Shown: piece by piece, positions 1 to 10,689 of the stretch
How the letters are laid out: the number at the start of each line of letters is the position of its first letter
How positions within the stretch are numbered: position 1 is the first letter of the stretch
NCBI GenBank assembly: GCA_018398585.1
Contig: JAGTTD010000008.1
Coordinates: 25,505,172-25,569,171, forward strand
DNA: 64,000 nucleotides
DNA from: Simmondsia chinensis
Lineage: Eukaryota; Streptophyta; Magnoliopsida; Caryophyllales; Simmondsiaceae
Reading direction: 5' to 3'
Notes under the pieces: model-generated
Database searches by the model: none
The model's input: the letters and a program-made list of their open reading frames with translations, nothing else
What the model was told of the DNA's origin: nothing
Program-made: the position numbers and the translations under genes

Positions 1-135
1 CACTAATGTTGGGTGTCCGCTGTTGTTTGTGCCTCATTTAACACTAGGGGCTGGCGGTAAGCTCCCACTAACAATGAGAGTCCGCAATTGTTTGTGCCCC
101 CTCTAACACTGTAGGCTGGCTATTGTGATTTGCTC
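1..135. repeat. Two-copy tandem repeat of about 66 bp
   Basis: Two imperfect copies follow each other. Each has a CACTAA start, a GTCCGC motif, TTGTTTGTGCC, then TAACACT and a GGCTGGC block. The first copy may be cut by the window edge. No coding signal is seen. It could be part of a longer satellite or of a leader continuing to the left. Confidence 0.5.
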
Positions 136-479
136 CAAGTAAAATTGAGAGCATGAAATTATTCATCGTTAAAAAACTCCCATTAACACTGAAAGTTTGC
201 AGTTATCCAAATCCTTCTGATAACCAAGAACAAGAAGCTAGCTGCGTCTTAACTACCACAAAGAAATTTACTCATGTACACATGCAAGCGTAGCTTCACG
301 AAGCAATCTACTAGTCATATAGGTATCCGCCCAGCTAACAATAAAGGTCGAGCATTATGCAAAAGAGAAAAATTACATTCACTTTAAAACTAGTCATGGC
401 TACTACTAACAAAATACAGATCTATAAGCAAATACCAAAAGAAAGAGTACACCATCCATTCACTACAAGAACAACTAAA

Positions 480-1700
480 CTCTTCAACTAAACTAACTGT
501 CAGCTAACATGCGCAAACTTTTCCACTTACTCAAAAGCAGCAAAAGGTATAATGGGATCATTACTGCAGCGAAATAAGGATCGCGAATAAGAAAATAGCT
601 AAACTTGGGATTCGCCCTGGTGATTTCCTGAGTGGTATATGTGCCAGCGTAGATCTCTACAAAGAGCGCACCTAAACACTTGGTTATGGGCAGTAAAAGA
701 AATACAGTCTCAAGATATCTCAAAGCTTGCAATAACAGGATCCCATCTGCCTCCTAACCAAGGTAGCCAGATATATAAGCAGTATTGCCTTACCCAATAA
801 GAAGGATCCTCCACATCCGACAAAGTCCACATCGTGAATACAGGACTTCAAAGAGTGATCAGGCACAGAATAGGAAAATCCGTTGATGAACCCTACCACT
901 TGGAGATCTTACGGCAAGAGAATAGATTTTTCACAAACCGCATCTGGGAAAGGCATCCTGCATGAAAAAACCATCACGGTATTCTAATGAACCACATAAG
1001 GACAATTCTAAACACCCTCGAGATAGTTACCCTCGTCAGACAAAAAGAACAACTCCCCACCAAGACAGACGTGATCCACAATGGCAACATTCCTCTGGCC
1101 CACATCATGAATTCCCCAAGCATTCCACCCGCCTTCCCAAAAATATACCTGGTACCCATTAGGCCATGGGCTACGAAAAGGATGGGACAAGTCTATTGTT
1201 AGCAAGAATAAATAAAATCCAAAGTTGGGAGCAATATCAAAGCATCCAAACACCAAGTTCAAAGGAGAATCTAGATAGCCGTTAGAATCCCCTCGGGAAA
1301 ATCAATTAGTTGGCATATTCCATGAGCAGGATTGCAGACGAACAATTGAGAATGGTTGAATTCCCGGCACAATACTAAACCACCTGCAACACCAACCATA
1401 CGAGCATTATAAGTCAATACTTATAACACCTCAAGTGGCATGATTGGGGAGAAGTGCCCTGAAGAAGAGAACGCTTCCAAATGATCACGCGAAAAACACT
1501 CTCAGGTTGCAGCAAAAACCCATCCGCACAGCGATCAAGGGTATGAAAAGATTGTCTGTCCACAAAATCATGATCCAAAAGTAAATCGCGAAAACTGGAG
1601 GACACGCAAGTGAACCTTAAAATTGATTTCACAGGAAGCTAAGATAGAATTTCACAATTTATATCATCAATTTATAAAGCATAAAGGAAGGTGGGTCATG
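480..1700 (-). pseudogene. F-box protein pseudogene
   Basis: On the minus strand the stretch just below 1670 reads as an F-box: DINCEIL, then LPVKSILRF, then CVSSSFRDLLLDHDFV, close to the usual EILxRLPVKSLLRFxCVSKSW pattern. The Arg of 'SRLPVK' is replaced by a TAG stop (1639-1641). Going towards lower coordinates the other frames keep pieces of an F-box-associated domain, such as VGVAGGLVLC, SQLFVCNPAHGICQLIDFP and WNAWGIHD...VCLGGELFFLS. Several stops and frame changes follow, and no intact start is seen. F-box proteins recruit substrates to SCF ubiquitin ligases. This copy cannot make a full protein. The F-box call is fairly secure from the motif; the subfamily is unknown. Confidence 0.62.
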
Positions 1701-3467
1701 GTAAGAAAGTGACAAGCCACTAGGGGTATTTATAGAAAAATGCTTTGAGGCTAAAAGTACTTTTAGCCCCAAAGCGGGGGGCTAACGGTTGAGGATACCA
1801 CTAGCTAAAGGCAATACCGCCCAGCAATCACGTGAAAAACTCTTCCCTTGCATACTGTCAAGCCCTTAAGGAGATTTGACAACCGTTTACCACCTACCTG
1901 ACTAATAAGCACACGGTACCCTCCTTTCTTACTCTATAGAAGGCCAGTCTCCTCCCACCAAATACCGCCCACTTCTCTCCAGTACCGTCTTCTCTCACTA
2001 ATACCGCCTACCCCTCTCCATTCCCTATAAAAGCAAAAAGCATAGGAAAGCACGAGTAGAGGAACTTGAGTCCGGTTCCCCCTTTTTGAATCTCACCAAA
2101 AAAACCCCGAAACAGGTTGGATGTGAAGTAGATGCATAAGTGAGGTTTAATTGTTGGTGGTTGGGTCACGCAAGTGGCTCGTGGTGCGGTGATGCTTGAT
2201 CTGTAAATGCGGTGATGATGGTTCGAGTGGTGTTCTAGTGATAGATGGAGAAGAGCAACACAACAACTGATTTTGTTGGGTTAAAGTTCCTCACGTAGCC
2301 ATGTGACAATTGAAAATCATGATAGGAGGCAGAGAGAGCTGGAGAGGGAGATATCCATCATTACTAAAAGCCCAAGTTTGAGCAATGGAGAGCATGCCAT
2401 GGCCAGAAGCATCATGAAAAGCATTGGAAACCAAATGTCGTTTAGAGACGTCAAAGGCCACATATATTAGCCATTGCTCGGGCTTAGGGAATTAAGTGAT
2501 TTTGTTAGATTAGATAGAGATTATTAGGCGTGGATTATTAGGGAGGAAAGTGATGACTTTTTCATTTTGTGGTTTTTCTGTATGATCTTTTGGTTTGAAG
2601 GTAGGTGGTCGTAGGAGGCCAACGTTTGAAATTGTGAGGTGGTAGTTAAGCCTTGTGCTCCTATAATTAGTAGTGTGTGATGGCATGTGTCAAATTTCTG
2701 AAGGACGTGCTCACTATTCTTACCTCTTCTCGGGTGTGTCTCTCTTGTGTCATTTTCCCGTCTCCAATCTATGTCATGGAGAGAGTGGGATTTCTTTTTT
2801 TGGTTTTAAGGCATTTAGCCAGTAGATTTTAGGCTCTCTTTTTTGGATTTTGAAGAGGTTGGTGGTGTTTCCGATTGTCTAAAGTGTTCAGTGGTGGGTG
2901 ATGGTGTTTGGTTCTCAGTTGTTTGGGTTGATGAAGTTCAAAGACTGCAATGAGGGCAATGGATTTGGGAAAAACAGAAGATATAGACAACTGGTTATTT
3001 CAGGTATGATGATGATAGCAAGAGTTTACTAGAAGGCAGTTATGGAGTTAAGCTAGTTGTAGAGGAAGGTTTAAGGGGTGGATTGGCCAGAAAGTGATGT
3101 TGACAGTGGAGTTGTTATTTATAGGGAGAAGGTATCCTAAGTCCAAGCGAGATTGGCTTTAGTTGTCACTGATGGTTGTGATAGGCTAAACAGGTCTAGA
3201 GTTTGAATTTGACGTAGGATAGGTGAAAGGTGTATGAATGCTCATATGAGAGTGATGTTGGGGGTTACGGTGGATCCTTGGTAATGTGATTTTTTATGGC
3301 GTAATAAGTACTTGAGGGTAACGGACCTTGTTCGTGCTCCATATTTTCTACCTTGTATTGATGTTGAGTATCACTACTAATTATCAAAAAATATATATTA
3401 TTTTAAATATGTCAAGAACTCTTAGAGTCTCCTTTTACTAATTATTAATATTGCAACTGGTATTTAT
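1700..3467. other. Non-coding stretch with an LTR- or promoter-like patch
   Basis: No convincing gene is visible. The part at 1920-2060 has two near copies of AATACCGCC(C/T)AC followed by a CTCTCC tract, then a TATA-like CTATAAAAGC (2026-2035) and a pyrimidine-rich leader. This resembles the promoter part of an LTR or of a gene start, but no matching second LTR was found. The rest, 2100-3400, is G/T-rich with no repeat partner recognised. Confidence 0.35.
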
Positions 3468-3787
3468 GGGTGTAAATGGGCCGAGCTGGCTTACGAGCAC
3501 TCGTGAGCTAGCTCGTCACAAAGCTTGAAAAGCTCAACTCGCTTTGAGCTCAAGCCTAGCCAAGTCCGCTCATTTAGCTTGTCAAGCCAAGCCCAAACCT
3601 AGTTAAGCTTGAGCTTGTAGGTTCGCAAGCCTAAACCAGCCAAATTCTTAGATCGAGCTAAGCTGTGCTTAACTTTTTGACAAGCTGAGCTTTAGCCTAA
3701 ACTTTCAAAGCTTGGCGAGTTTGGATCCGAGCCATAGATGAGCTTAAAGCTGCCAAGCTCGGGCTCCGCTTGGCTCAAATACACACC
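3468..3787. mobile_element. hAT-like MITE rich in GAGCT/AGCTC words
   Basis: The left end reads GGGTGTAAATGGGCCGAGC and the right end, reversed, reads GGTGTGTATTTGAGCCAAGC, an imperfect inverted pair. The interior is packed with GAGCT, AGCTTG and GCTCG words, a subterminal-repeat pattern common in plant non-autonomous hAT elements. No clear 8-bp target duplication is left, so the exact ends are uncertain. Confidence 0.5.
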
Positions 3788-3884
3788 AACTTGTACTTTT
3801 TCCTATGGGAGAAGCGAAGCAATATTACATTAAAGTACCCGTAAAGAAGATGAAAGAACATCACATATTCTTGGGACACCTTAT

Positions 3885-4391
3885 TGTTGACAAAAATGCT
3901 CTATTTCCCTCTTTGTATTAATCAAGTAGGCAATCACAAACATGAATGAAACAAAGATCAAACAAAATCAACCAACAAGCAAATAATAGGAGACACACGA
4001 TTTTTATGTGAAAACCCCTCTAACGTGAAGTGGAAAAGTCAAGAGGCCATCAAAAAAATGGTAGCTCCTTCCACTATCATCAAATCACAAGTGGATACAA
4101 CCAATTTATCTTCTTTAGGCCAAGTGAGAGGCATACAAGTCATCAAGAAAGTTCTTGAAACAACAAATCTCCCTAAAATATCACCCTAAGGTGGAATCCG
4201 CATAGAAATTAAAACTAAGTGAAATATCAACTTTTGAGGGGCGAAGTAATTATCCGACTGTGGGTTATAAAGGTTAGCATAGTAGACATAACATACTAAA
4301 ATTTCACCCTTAGATAACATTTGAGTAAAAGTAATGAGTAACACCAATTAAAAATGGGCTTCTTCCTTCAAGTTAGAGGAAATACCCAACA
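3885..4391 (-). repeat. 3' LTR of the minus-strand copia element
   Basis: It starts TGTTGACAAAAATG and ends AATACCCAACA on the plus strand. It aligns with the LTR ending at 9062, for example through 'GTATTAATCAAGT(A/G)GGCAATC' and 'GGCATACAAGTCATCAAG'. It holds about 90 bp near 4050-4130 that the other LTR lacks. Confidence 0.8.
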
Positions 4392-4408
4392 AATATCCCC
4401 CTCACTCA
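4392..4408 (-). other. Polypurine tract of the copia element
   Basis: The minus strand reads GAGTGAGGGGGATATT directly before the 3' LTR start. This is the expected primer position for plus-strand DNA synthesis. Confidence 0.7.
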
Positions 4409-5160
4409 AACTTGGGGGGTTCGAACAAACCGGCTCTCTTTCGGTAAGCAACGAGAATCTCCTTCGATAACTCCTTTATGAATATGTCCACACCATTGTC
4501 CTTGGTTTGGATCTTGTTAAGTTGAAACAGCATGGATTCTAACACATCACGAATCCAATGACACCTTCTTACCTTTCTTGATTCGATAATGATAAACAAC
4601 ATTCTTGCCAAGATGGATGGCACTATGACTATCACATTGTAAATCATATTTTTCTTTCTCCATACCCAGTTCCTTCTAGAAATTTATCATCCATATCAAT
4701 TCCTTACCAGCTTCAACCGCTGCAATATATTCACCCTCAATAGTTGACAACACAACACATTTATGCAACTTTGATTACCAAGACACAGCTCCCCCAGCAA
4801 ATATCATCAAGTACTCTTCGGTACACTTACAGGAATCAACATCTCCAAACATATATGCATCTATGTAACCAACTGACACAGGTTGTCCTGGGCAAAAATA
4901 TAAACACGCCCTAGAAGTACCTCAAAGATACAGAAAGATCCATTTCATAGCTACCTGATGATCTTTACCTGGTTTTGACATAAGTGGACAACAACACAAT
5001 GGCATGTGCGATCCCTAGTCTAGTATGTTCCATGGCATACGTCAAGCTTCCCGAGGCGGATGCATGTGGAACTTTCATCATCTCTTCTTTGTCTTTCTCA
5101 CGTGTAAGACACTGATCTAAACTCAACCTCATATGACCTGCAAGTGGAGAACTCATGAAT
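4402..5160 (-). pseudogene. Copia RNase H region
   Basis: The minus strand keeps the typical copia RNase H tail. A 'CDSHSAIHL' type motif lies near 4600-4640, followed by VRRCHWIRDVLESM, then DNGVDIFIKELSKE and a final GLFEPPKFE just before the polypurine tract. The segment 4965-5156 gives the earlier part, with SGSLTYAMEHTRLGIAHA resembling the copia 'VGSLMYAMVCTRPDIAHAV' block. Frame changes separate the pieces, so no functional RNase H could be made. In the family this domain removes the RNA strand after reverse transcription. Confidence 0.75.
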
Positions 5161-5199
5161 TTATCCTTTGCTCATGTGGAATCTCTCTAGCAGCTTCTT

Positions 5200-6060
5200 A
5201 ATGTATCTTTCTTGTAAATCATAACTTCTTATTTCTTCTATCACAGATGATCTTCATGCCTAGGTCCTTCATTGCAAAGGACTTAATCTGTGCACACTTC
5301 AGGTTGGCAATCTTCTTGGCATCACAACCTAAACTCAACATATCATCAATATAAAGTAGGAGCATAAGCAAACCACCCTCAGTATAGTTCTTTACAAACA
5401 CACAATGATCAAGATGTGTTTTACAAAAGATATGATCAACCATGAATGACTCAAATTTCCTATACCATTGCCGAGGTACTTGTTTCAATCCATACAAGCT
5501 CTTCTTCTACTAACATACCAAATTATTTTTCCCTTTAACCTGAAAAACCTCAGGTTACTCCACGTGAATCTCTTCCTCTAGGTCACCATGTACAAATGCA
5601 GTCTTGACATCAAGTTGTTCAACCTCTAAAAGAATACTAGCAGCCAAACCAAGAACAACTCTAATCGAAGACACTTTACAACTGGACGAAAGATCTCATA
5701 TAAGTAAATGCCTTTATTCTGACTGAAATCCTTCACAGCCAACCTCACCTTGTACCTTTGCTGTGAGCAATTCTTTTCAATCTTCAATCTGAACGCCTAC
5801 TTGTTCTTAAGTGTTCACTTACCTTTAGGGAACTTCATAAGGTCAAAAGTGTGATTCTCATGCAAAGACTTCATCTCATCTTGTATGGCACTGTACCACT
5901 CATCATGGTTCACATGTGGCACAGCCTCCTCATAGTTCTATGGTTCTTTCCCATCAGTCAACACCACATACTCATGTGCTGAATACCTAGTAGAAGGATG
6001 TCTATTTATGGTGCATCTCCTCAATTAAGTCTCTATTGGTGGCTCTATAGGAACTCATGA
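5200..6060 (-). pseudogene. Copia reverse transcriptase
   Basis: On the minus strand MYGLKQVPRQWYRKFESFM (from 5497 down) is the copia 'LYGLKQAPRQWYKKFDSFM' block. The catalytic YIDDM motif is encoded at about 5336-5353. Upstream parts (5520-6060) keep recognisable but broken copia pieces. Domain order and the YIDD motif make the identity secure; stops such as the one before MYGL make it non-functional. Confidence 0.8.
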
Positions 6061-6239
6061 TGGATTATCACATCACCATTATCATCACTCATAGGATTTG
6101 TACCATCATCATTTTTCTGAACAACTCGCCTATGATTATCACACTAAGGAGGTAGCACTGGATCTAAGTTAACTCTAACACCTAAAGAAAACTCTGGTTG
6201 CTTTGTCTTCTCATAGTCATCAATAGTTTCTTTCTCATA

Positions 6240-7070
6240 GAAAACAACATCTCTGCTTCATATCACTTTTCATTCAATCGGATCCCATAATTTGTACCCA
6301 AACTCATCTTCTGAGTATCCAAGGAAAATGCACTATTGTCGTTTAGCTCTCAAGCTTGGATATCTCATATTTATGTATATGCACAAAAGCTCTGCACCCA
6401 AAGTCTCTCAAATGCCTGTAAGAAAAATATTTACCTGTCCACACTCTCTAGGGAGCATCACCCTCAAGTGAATCTAAACTAGAAAGGTTAATTAGGTACA
6501 CAACAATTATTATTGCCTCTGCTAAAAAGGACTTTGCCATCTTTGCATGAGAAAGCATGCAACGAATCCTCTCTTTAGTTGTTCGCTTCATTCTCTCTAC
6601 AACTCCATTCAACTAAGGAGCCTTTGGAACTCTTTTATCAAGTTTGATCCCACTCTTTTTGCAGCATTCTTCAAACGGACCCCTATACTCTCCATCATTG
6701 TCTGCTTTGACACACTTCAGCTTCCTGCCAGCTTCCCTTTCAATTCTTGCCTAAAACTAATGGAATGCTTCTAGAGCCTAATCGTTATTTTTCAACACAA
6801 AACCCACACTTTTCTAGAATGCTTATCAATAAAGGTTCCAAAATAATACGAACCACCATGTGATCTTTTCTTTGTTGAAAAAAAATCAGTATGAACAAAA
6901 TCTAACATAGTATTTCTTCTAGATAGAGGTAAAGTATAAAATGTAACTGTATGTTACTTTCCAGCTAAGCTATCAACACAAAGTTTTAGAGGTGCACCTT
7001 TCACATTGGGGAGGAGTTGTTATCTGGATAGCATATGCATCACCTTCTCACTCTTATGGCCAAGTCTCTA
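6240..7070 (-). pseudogene. Copia integrase region
   Basis: The minus strand from about 7080 down contains SSIDLWH, then LGHKSEKVMHML, the GAG-pre-integrase zinc-binding block. A block resembling 'HGGSYYFGTFIDKHSRKVWV' follows, the start of the integrase catalytic core. Several in-frame stops interrupt it. In the family it inserts the cDNA copy into the host chromosome. Confidence 0.7.
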
Positions 7071-7521
7071 GTGCCACAAATCAATGGAGGAATCATCAGT
7101 AACATTTACCTCTCTTCTGCACAGCTTGGCTTGCATCACACAAAGGGATTTCTGTTTCTGACCTCGAGCCACTATCAAGTTTTCGCTAGAGAGTTTCCAG
7201 TTCCTAGCACCGAAGTGGTTAGCATAACCATCATAATCGAGCATTCCAACCGAAATCAAGTTCAAGTGAATGTAAGGAACATGTCTAACATCCCTGAGGA
7301 CTAGCCTACAACCAATGGAAGTATCCAAAACAAATAGTACTCATACCAGTGATTTTACATGAACCATCATTCCCTATTCTTACAAAACCAAAGTCACCAC
7401 TGGTATAGGACAACAAATAAGGTACATGTGAAGTCAGATGATAGGATGCACCAGAATCAATCACTGAGATGCAGTCTTCACATGCAAAGTTCAGGCAACC
7501 CGAATCACCAACAAAAAGCAC
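7068..7521 (-). pseudogene. Copia aspartic protease region
   Basis: The minus-strand translation contains CISVIDSGASYHLTSH, with the catalytic D-S-G triad intact at about 7445-7459. The typical continuation follows (SYTSGDFGFVRIGNDG, then RLVLRDVRHVPYIHLNLISVG). The two halves are in different frames with a break near 7310-7325. The protease normally cuts the element's polyprotein. A close relative of this stretch lies at 62050-62260 on the plus strand. Confidence 0.8.
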
Positions 7522-7529
7522 ATCCTCAT

Positions 7530-8300
7530 TAGTTGCAACTGTAGTTGTGTTCTTCTCTTCTAGCTCTTCTTGAAATGGCCATCTTTATCATTCCTCTCTC
7601 TGGACTTATCTCACTTCATTTTTCTACATAATATGTGTACGACCCGGTTTCTTACAATAATGACATATAATCCCACTTCTTGATTTCGATCTCCCCCTGG
7701 ATTTATCTATATTATGATTTTTGCCCCTATTCTGATTCTCTTCAACATTCACCTTTGAAGTCTTGAATAAATTATGCTTCTTCTATTTTCATTTATCTTC
7801 TTCGTCAATCAAGGCAACTCTCATTATATCTTACGCGAGCTTACCACAACAATAGTGCTTGCAACTTAGCATCAAGTTAAAATCCATACTAAACAATGGA
7901 TTAATAAGACCCTCAGAAACATTCAAATGGTCTACAACTCTGTTGTCATTTCTATGTTAAAGCTTAGCAATTTTCTTAACTATACAGGCTTTAGTAAAGG
8001 TTGTTTTTTGCTCAAACCTCGACTCAAGCCTTTCCCATAGCTTGGATGCATCAGTCTCATAACATATAGACTAATAAACAGATTGGTCAATAAATTGTCT
8101 AATCATTCCTGTGGTCTTTCTATTTAGCAATTTCTATTCATCTTCACTTTTCCCATCTGACTTGCTCTCACTAAAGATCGCCTCATGCAATTCTTTAACA
8201 AATAGGTGGTCTTCCATGCGGCTTTTCCAATAATCATAATTATTATATTTTATTATGGGCATCAAAGCATTATTACTATTACTTCATTAATTCTCTTCCA
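7530..8300 (-). pseudogene. Copia gag region
   Basis: Minus-strand reading gives an SRGRSKSRSG basic patch followed by ICHYCKKPGRTHI, the start of a CCHC zinc knuckle whose last Cys is not visible. The part up to 8300 resembles the copia gag core but has many stops. It ends just before the primer site at 8341-8353. Confidence 0.6.
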
Positions 8301-8340
8301 TCTCAATCAACACAAGAAATCACCAAAAAGGCCTAATGAA

Positions 8341-8353
8341 GTTCTTATACCAA
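8341..8353 (-). other. Primer binding site of the copia element
   Basis: The minus strand reads TTGGTATAAGAAC directly inside the 5' LTR. It resembles the common tRNA-iMet site TGGTATCAGAGC with a few changes. Confidence 0.65.
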
Positions 8354-9062
8354 TTTTTGGAAAAAAAAAATAGTCTATTTTCCTCTTCGTATTAATCAAG
8401 TGGGCAATCACAAACAACCGCCAATTCACAAACAAGAATAGAACAATATCGTACAAAATCAATCGATAAGCAAACAAAAGGGGACACGTGATTTTTACGT
8501 AGAAAACCCCTCCAATGTGAAGGGGAAAGCTAGAGGCATACAAGTCATCAAGAAAGTTCTTGGAACCGCAAATCTCCCAAAACGAAATATGAACTAGGGG
8601 CAAAACGATGATCCGGTAGTAGTTGTGTACGAAGGGCAACACAGCAGAAACAACTTACTAAAATTTCATCCTGATCGGAGACATTTCAAGGTCGATCGGG
8701 GCAAGTAAAAGTTTCTATGCAACCCCCCTCCCTCCATGCAAGTAAGGTGAATGATGTGGACCAAGGATTCCATTTGCTAAAAAGAAAATTATCATGTTTA
8801 ATGAAAGAAATAAGAACGATATAACATTAACTGCTCGATACTACCTGTTTTGGGATTTTTTTTGCTTTTTTTTTTTTTTTTTTTTTTTGTTCTATAGTCC
8901 CCCTCTCCCTCTTTTTGGTTTTTACAGCAATAGGCCACACCTTTTTACCCTATTTTCCTTTTCTTTTTCATTTATTTTAATTAAAAAATTATTGGATTAA
9001 AGCAATGATTAAGTTCAATTAAAAATGGGATTCTTCCTCCAAATTGGAGGCAATACCCAACA
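8354..9062 (-). repeat. 5' LTR of the minus-strand copia element
   Basis: It aligns with 3885-4391 at both ends and in the middle. It is about 200 bp longer because it keeps, or has gained, a T-rich stretch at about 8709-8999 that the 3' LTR lacks. The TATA-poor middle includes a 28-base run that is nearly all T (8863-8889). The inner end is worn and no clean TG remains. Confidence 0.7.
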
Positions 9063-9703
9063 CTTATTGACCAGCTTGATAGAGCAAATGAGCTCTCATA
9101 GCCACTAGCGTGTCTAATAGATTTTTCCTTTTTCTATGACTAACACAATTTCATTTATTCATATGTAAAGTTAACAATTCCAAATCATATTGATATATGG
9201 TTTGACTTCCTATCCTCTTCTTATAGCTATATACACTAATTAGCATGGGCATAGACGTACTTAGGAGATAAAAGACTCCTCTAATAGTAGATATACGATA
9301 GGGTAAATTATAGTCATTCAAGCAATACACATGTCATTGAAGAACAAATTGAGTTGCTCTTAACAAGAGCCTCTATTTAAAGAAATCAAAGGTATGACCT
9401 TCTGTTGTGTCTTTCAGCCTTTTGAGTAATTTTGAAAAAAAGTACTATAAAGTATTACATTAATACGATATTGATCATTGTACTTAAAATGGATTACTTA
9501 GAATAATATAACAAACAACATAGTGTTACCAAAAAGTCAAAACTTTTTTTATGATAAATTACAAGCTAATCCGTACTCATAATTATAGTTATACAACAAG
9601 AAGTCAAATACATCAAATCACTCAAACACAAAATAAGGGTAACTTTTAGTTACTATATATGTCAATGACTAATTTTGTAGAATGGTTATCTAGGAGCTTC
9701 AAC
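9063..9703. other. AT-rich spacer without recognised features
   Basis: Contains the right CTTAT duplication of the copia element at its left end and the left LINE target duplication at 9692-9703. No ORF or repeat family is recognised in between. Confidence 0.5.
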
Positions 9704-10092
9704 AAGCTTCTTGGTGTAAGACATAGGTGGGAGGCTGGGAAAAGGCTTGGCCCAAGCTTTCATAGTGATGAATCAAATGTGATCAAATGCATTGCAATGA
9801 CGAATTAGAGTACTAGTTTATTTGTTTCCATGTTAACCTCAGTCCTAGTTCCAGTATACTAGATCTTTCCCTCTCTCCAGGTCTTTATTGTTAAGAAGTG
9901 GTTGTAGTCTTTTAGTCCCAATTGGCTATTTTGCCTGTATTTTTTTGTGGAAACCTATTTTCCTAATCTTTAGTAAATATTTTTTTCTTGTCTTTGTTTT
10001 ATTCCTCATTTTACTACCTGTTGATCAGGTCTCGTTTGTGCGAGGTGCCTGTTGTATCGCAACTTTGTCACTAATTTTATATAAAAAAAAAA
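9704..10092 (+). mobile_element. 5'-truncated LINE copy with A-tail
   Basis: It is flanked by the 12-bp direct repeat AGGAGCTTCAAC (9692-9703 and 10093-10104) and ends in an A-run at 10082-10092. This is the signature of target-primed reverse transcription. The body is a LINE 3' UTR-like sequence (GTTGATCAGGTCTCG, then a GTTGTATCGCAAC block). No coding part is left, so the LINE family is not certain. Confidence 0.7.
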
Positions 10093-10173
10093 AGGAGCTT
10101 CAACTACACACAAGACTCGATCAACTATAAGAGTAATTTGTCTTAAAATTATTAGACCAAAATATAGAGATAT

Positions 10174-10618
10174 TGTTGTAAATATTGGATATTTTTTTGG
10201 TACAATTTTTATGGTCGAGTTCGGATATTTCTAAATACCCTAGAAAATTAGAAATTACGTAAAAGACATTTATATACACGTATAAATATACATGTAATAT
10301 ATATGTGTGCATACATATATGTGTGACAAGTGTCATCTTTCTTTACTTTCTCTCATGACTCACCATTATTTCATGTTCTGTCATACATATGTAGAAGTGC
10401 ACTACAATGAAAGTAGAAAAATTGAGAATAGGGAGGATGAGAAGAATTTGAGAAAACAATTAAATTAATAAAATATTGAAAGAATTATTTGAATAGAAGA
10501 AAATTTTCTCTAGTTCTTTAGTTCGGGTATAAAATACTTGCTATTTTTCTTTATAGATATTTGAGCTTGTATTTTATTCTCTTCTTTTTGAGTATAATAT
10601 GTCCCTAGTTTTATAACA
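10174..10618 (+). repeat. 5' LTR of the second copia element
   Basis: Starts TGTTGTAAATATTGG and ends TTTTATAACA. Inside are an AT-rich palindromic patch around 10270-10325 (TATATATGTGTG words) and the shared block GACTCACCATTATTTCATG. ATTATCAGCACGAG follows immediately, the usual primer-site region of this copia group. Confidence 0.8.
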
Positions 10619-10689
10619 CATTATCAGCACGAGTTTCTAGCCAACTAAGGATCATTCTATACTCATTGTAAGTTTTCATGCCCTAATCT

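Larger units (their letters stand above)
3885..9062 (-). mobile_element. Complete but inactivated Ty1/copia LTR retrotransposon
   Basis: The element lies on the minus strand between two copies of the 5-bp target duplication CTTAT (3880-3884 and 9063-9067). The outer ends are TGTTG at 3885 and CAACA at 9062. A primer site resembling the tRNA-iMet site (minus strand TTGGTATAAGAAC) adjoins the 5' LTR, and a polypurine tract GAGTGAGGGGGAT adjoins the 3' LTR. Between them the order gag, protease, integrase, reverse transcriptase, RNase H can be followed on the minus strand. All domains carry stops or frameshifts. Confidence 0.85.

Noticed and set aside
493..732. 79-aa frame with a hydrophobic stretch on the minus strand
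   Set aside because: It falls inside the F-box pseudogene region and has no independent start context or domain. The hydrophobic run is likely chance.
9888..10130. 80-aa hydrophobic frame on the plus strand
   Set aside because: It lies in the 3' UTR and A-tail of the truncated LINE; a T-rich artefact.
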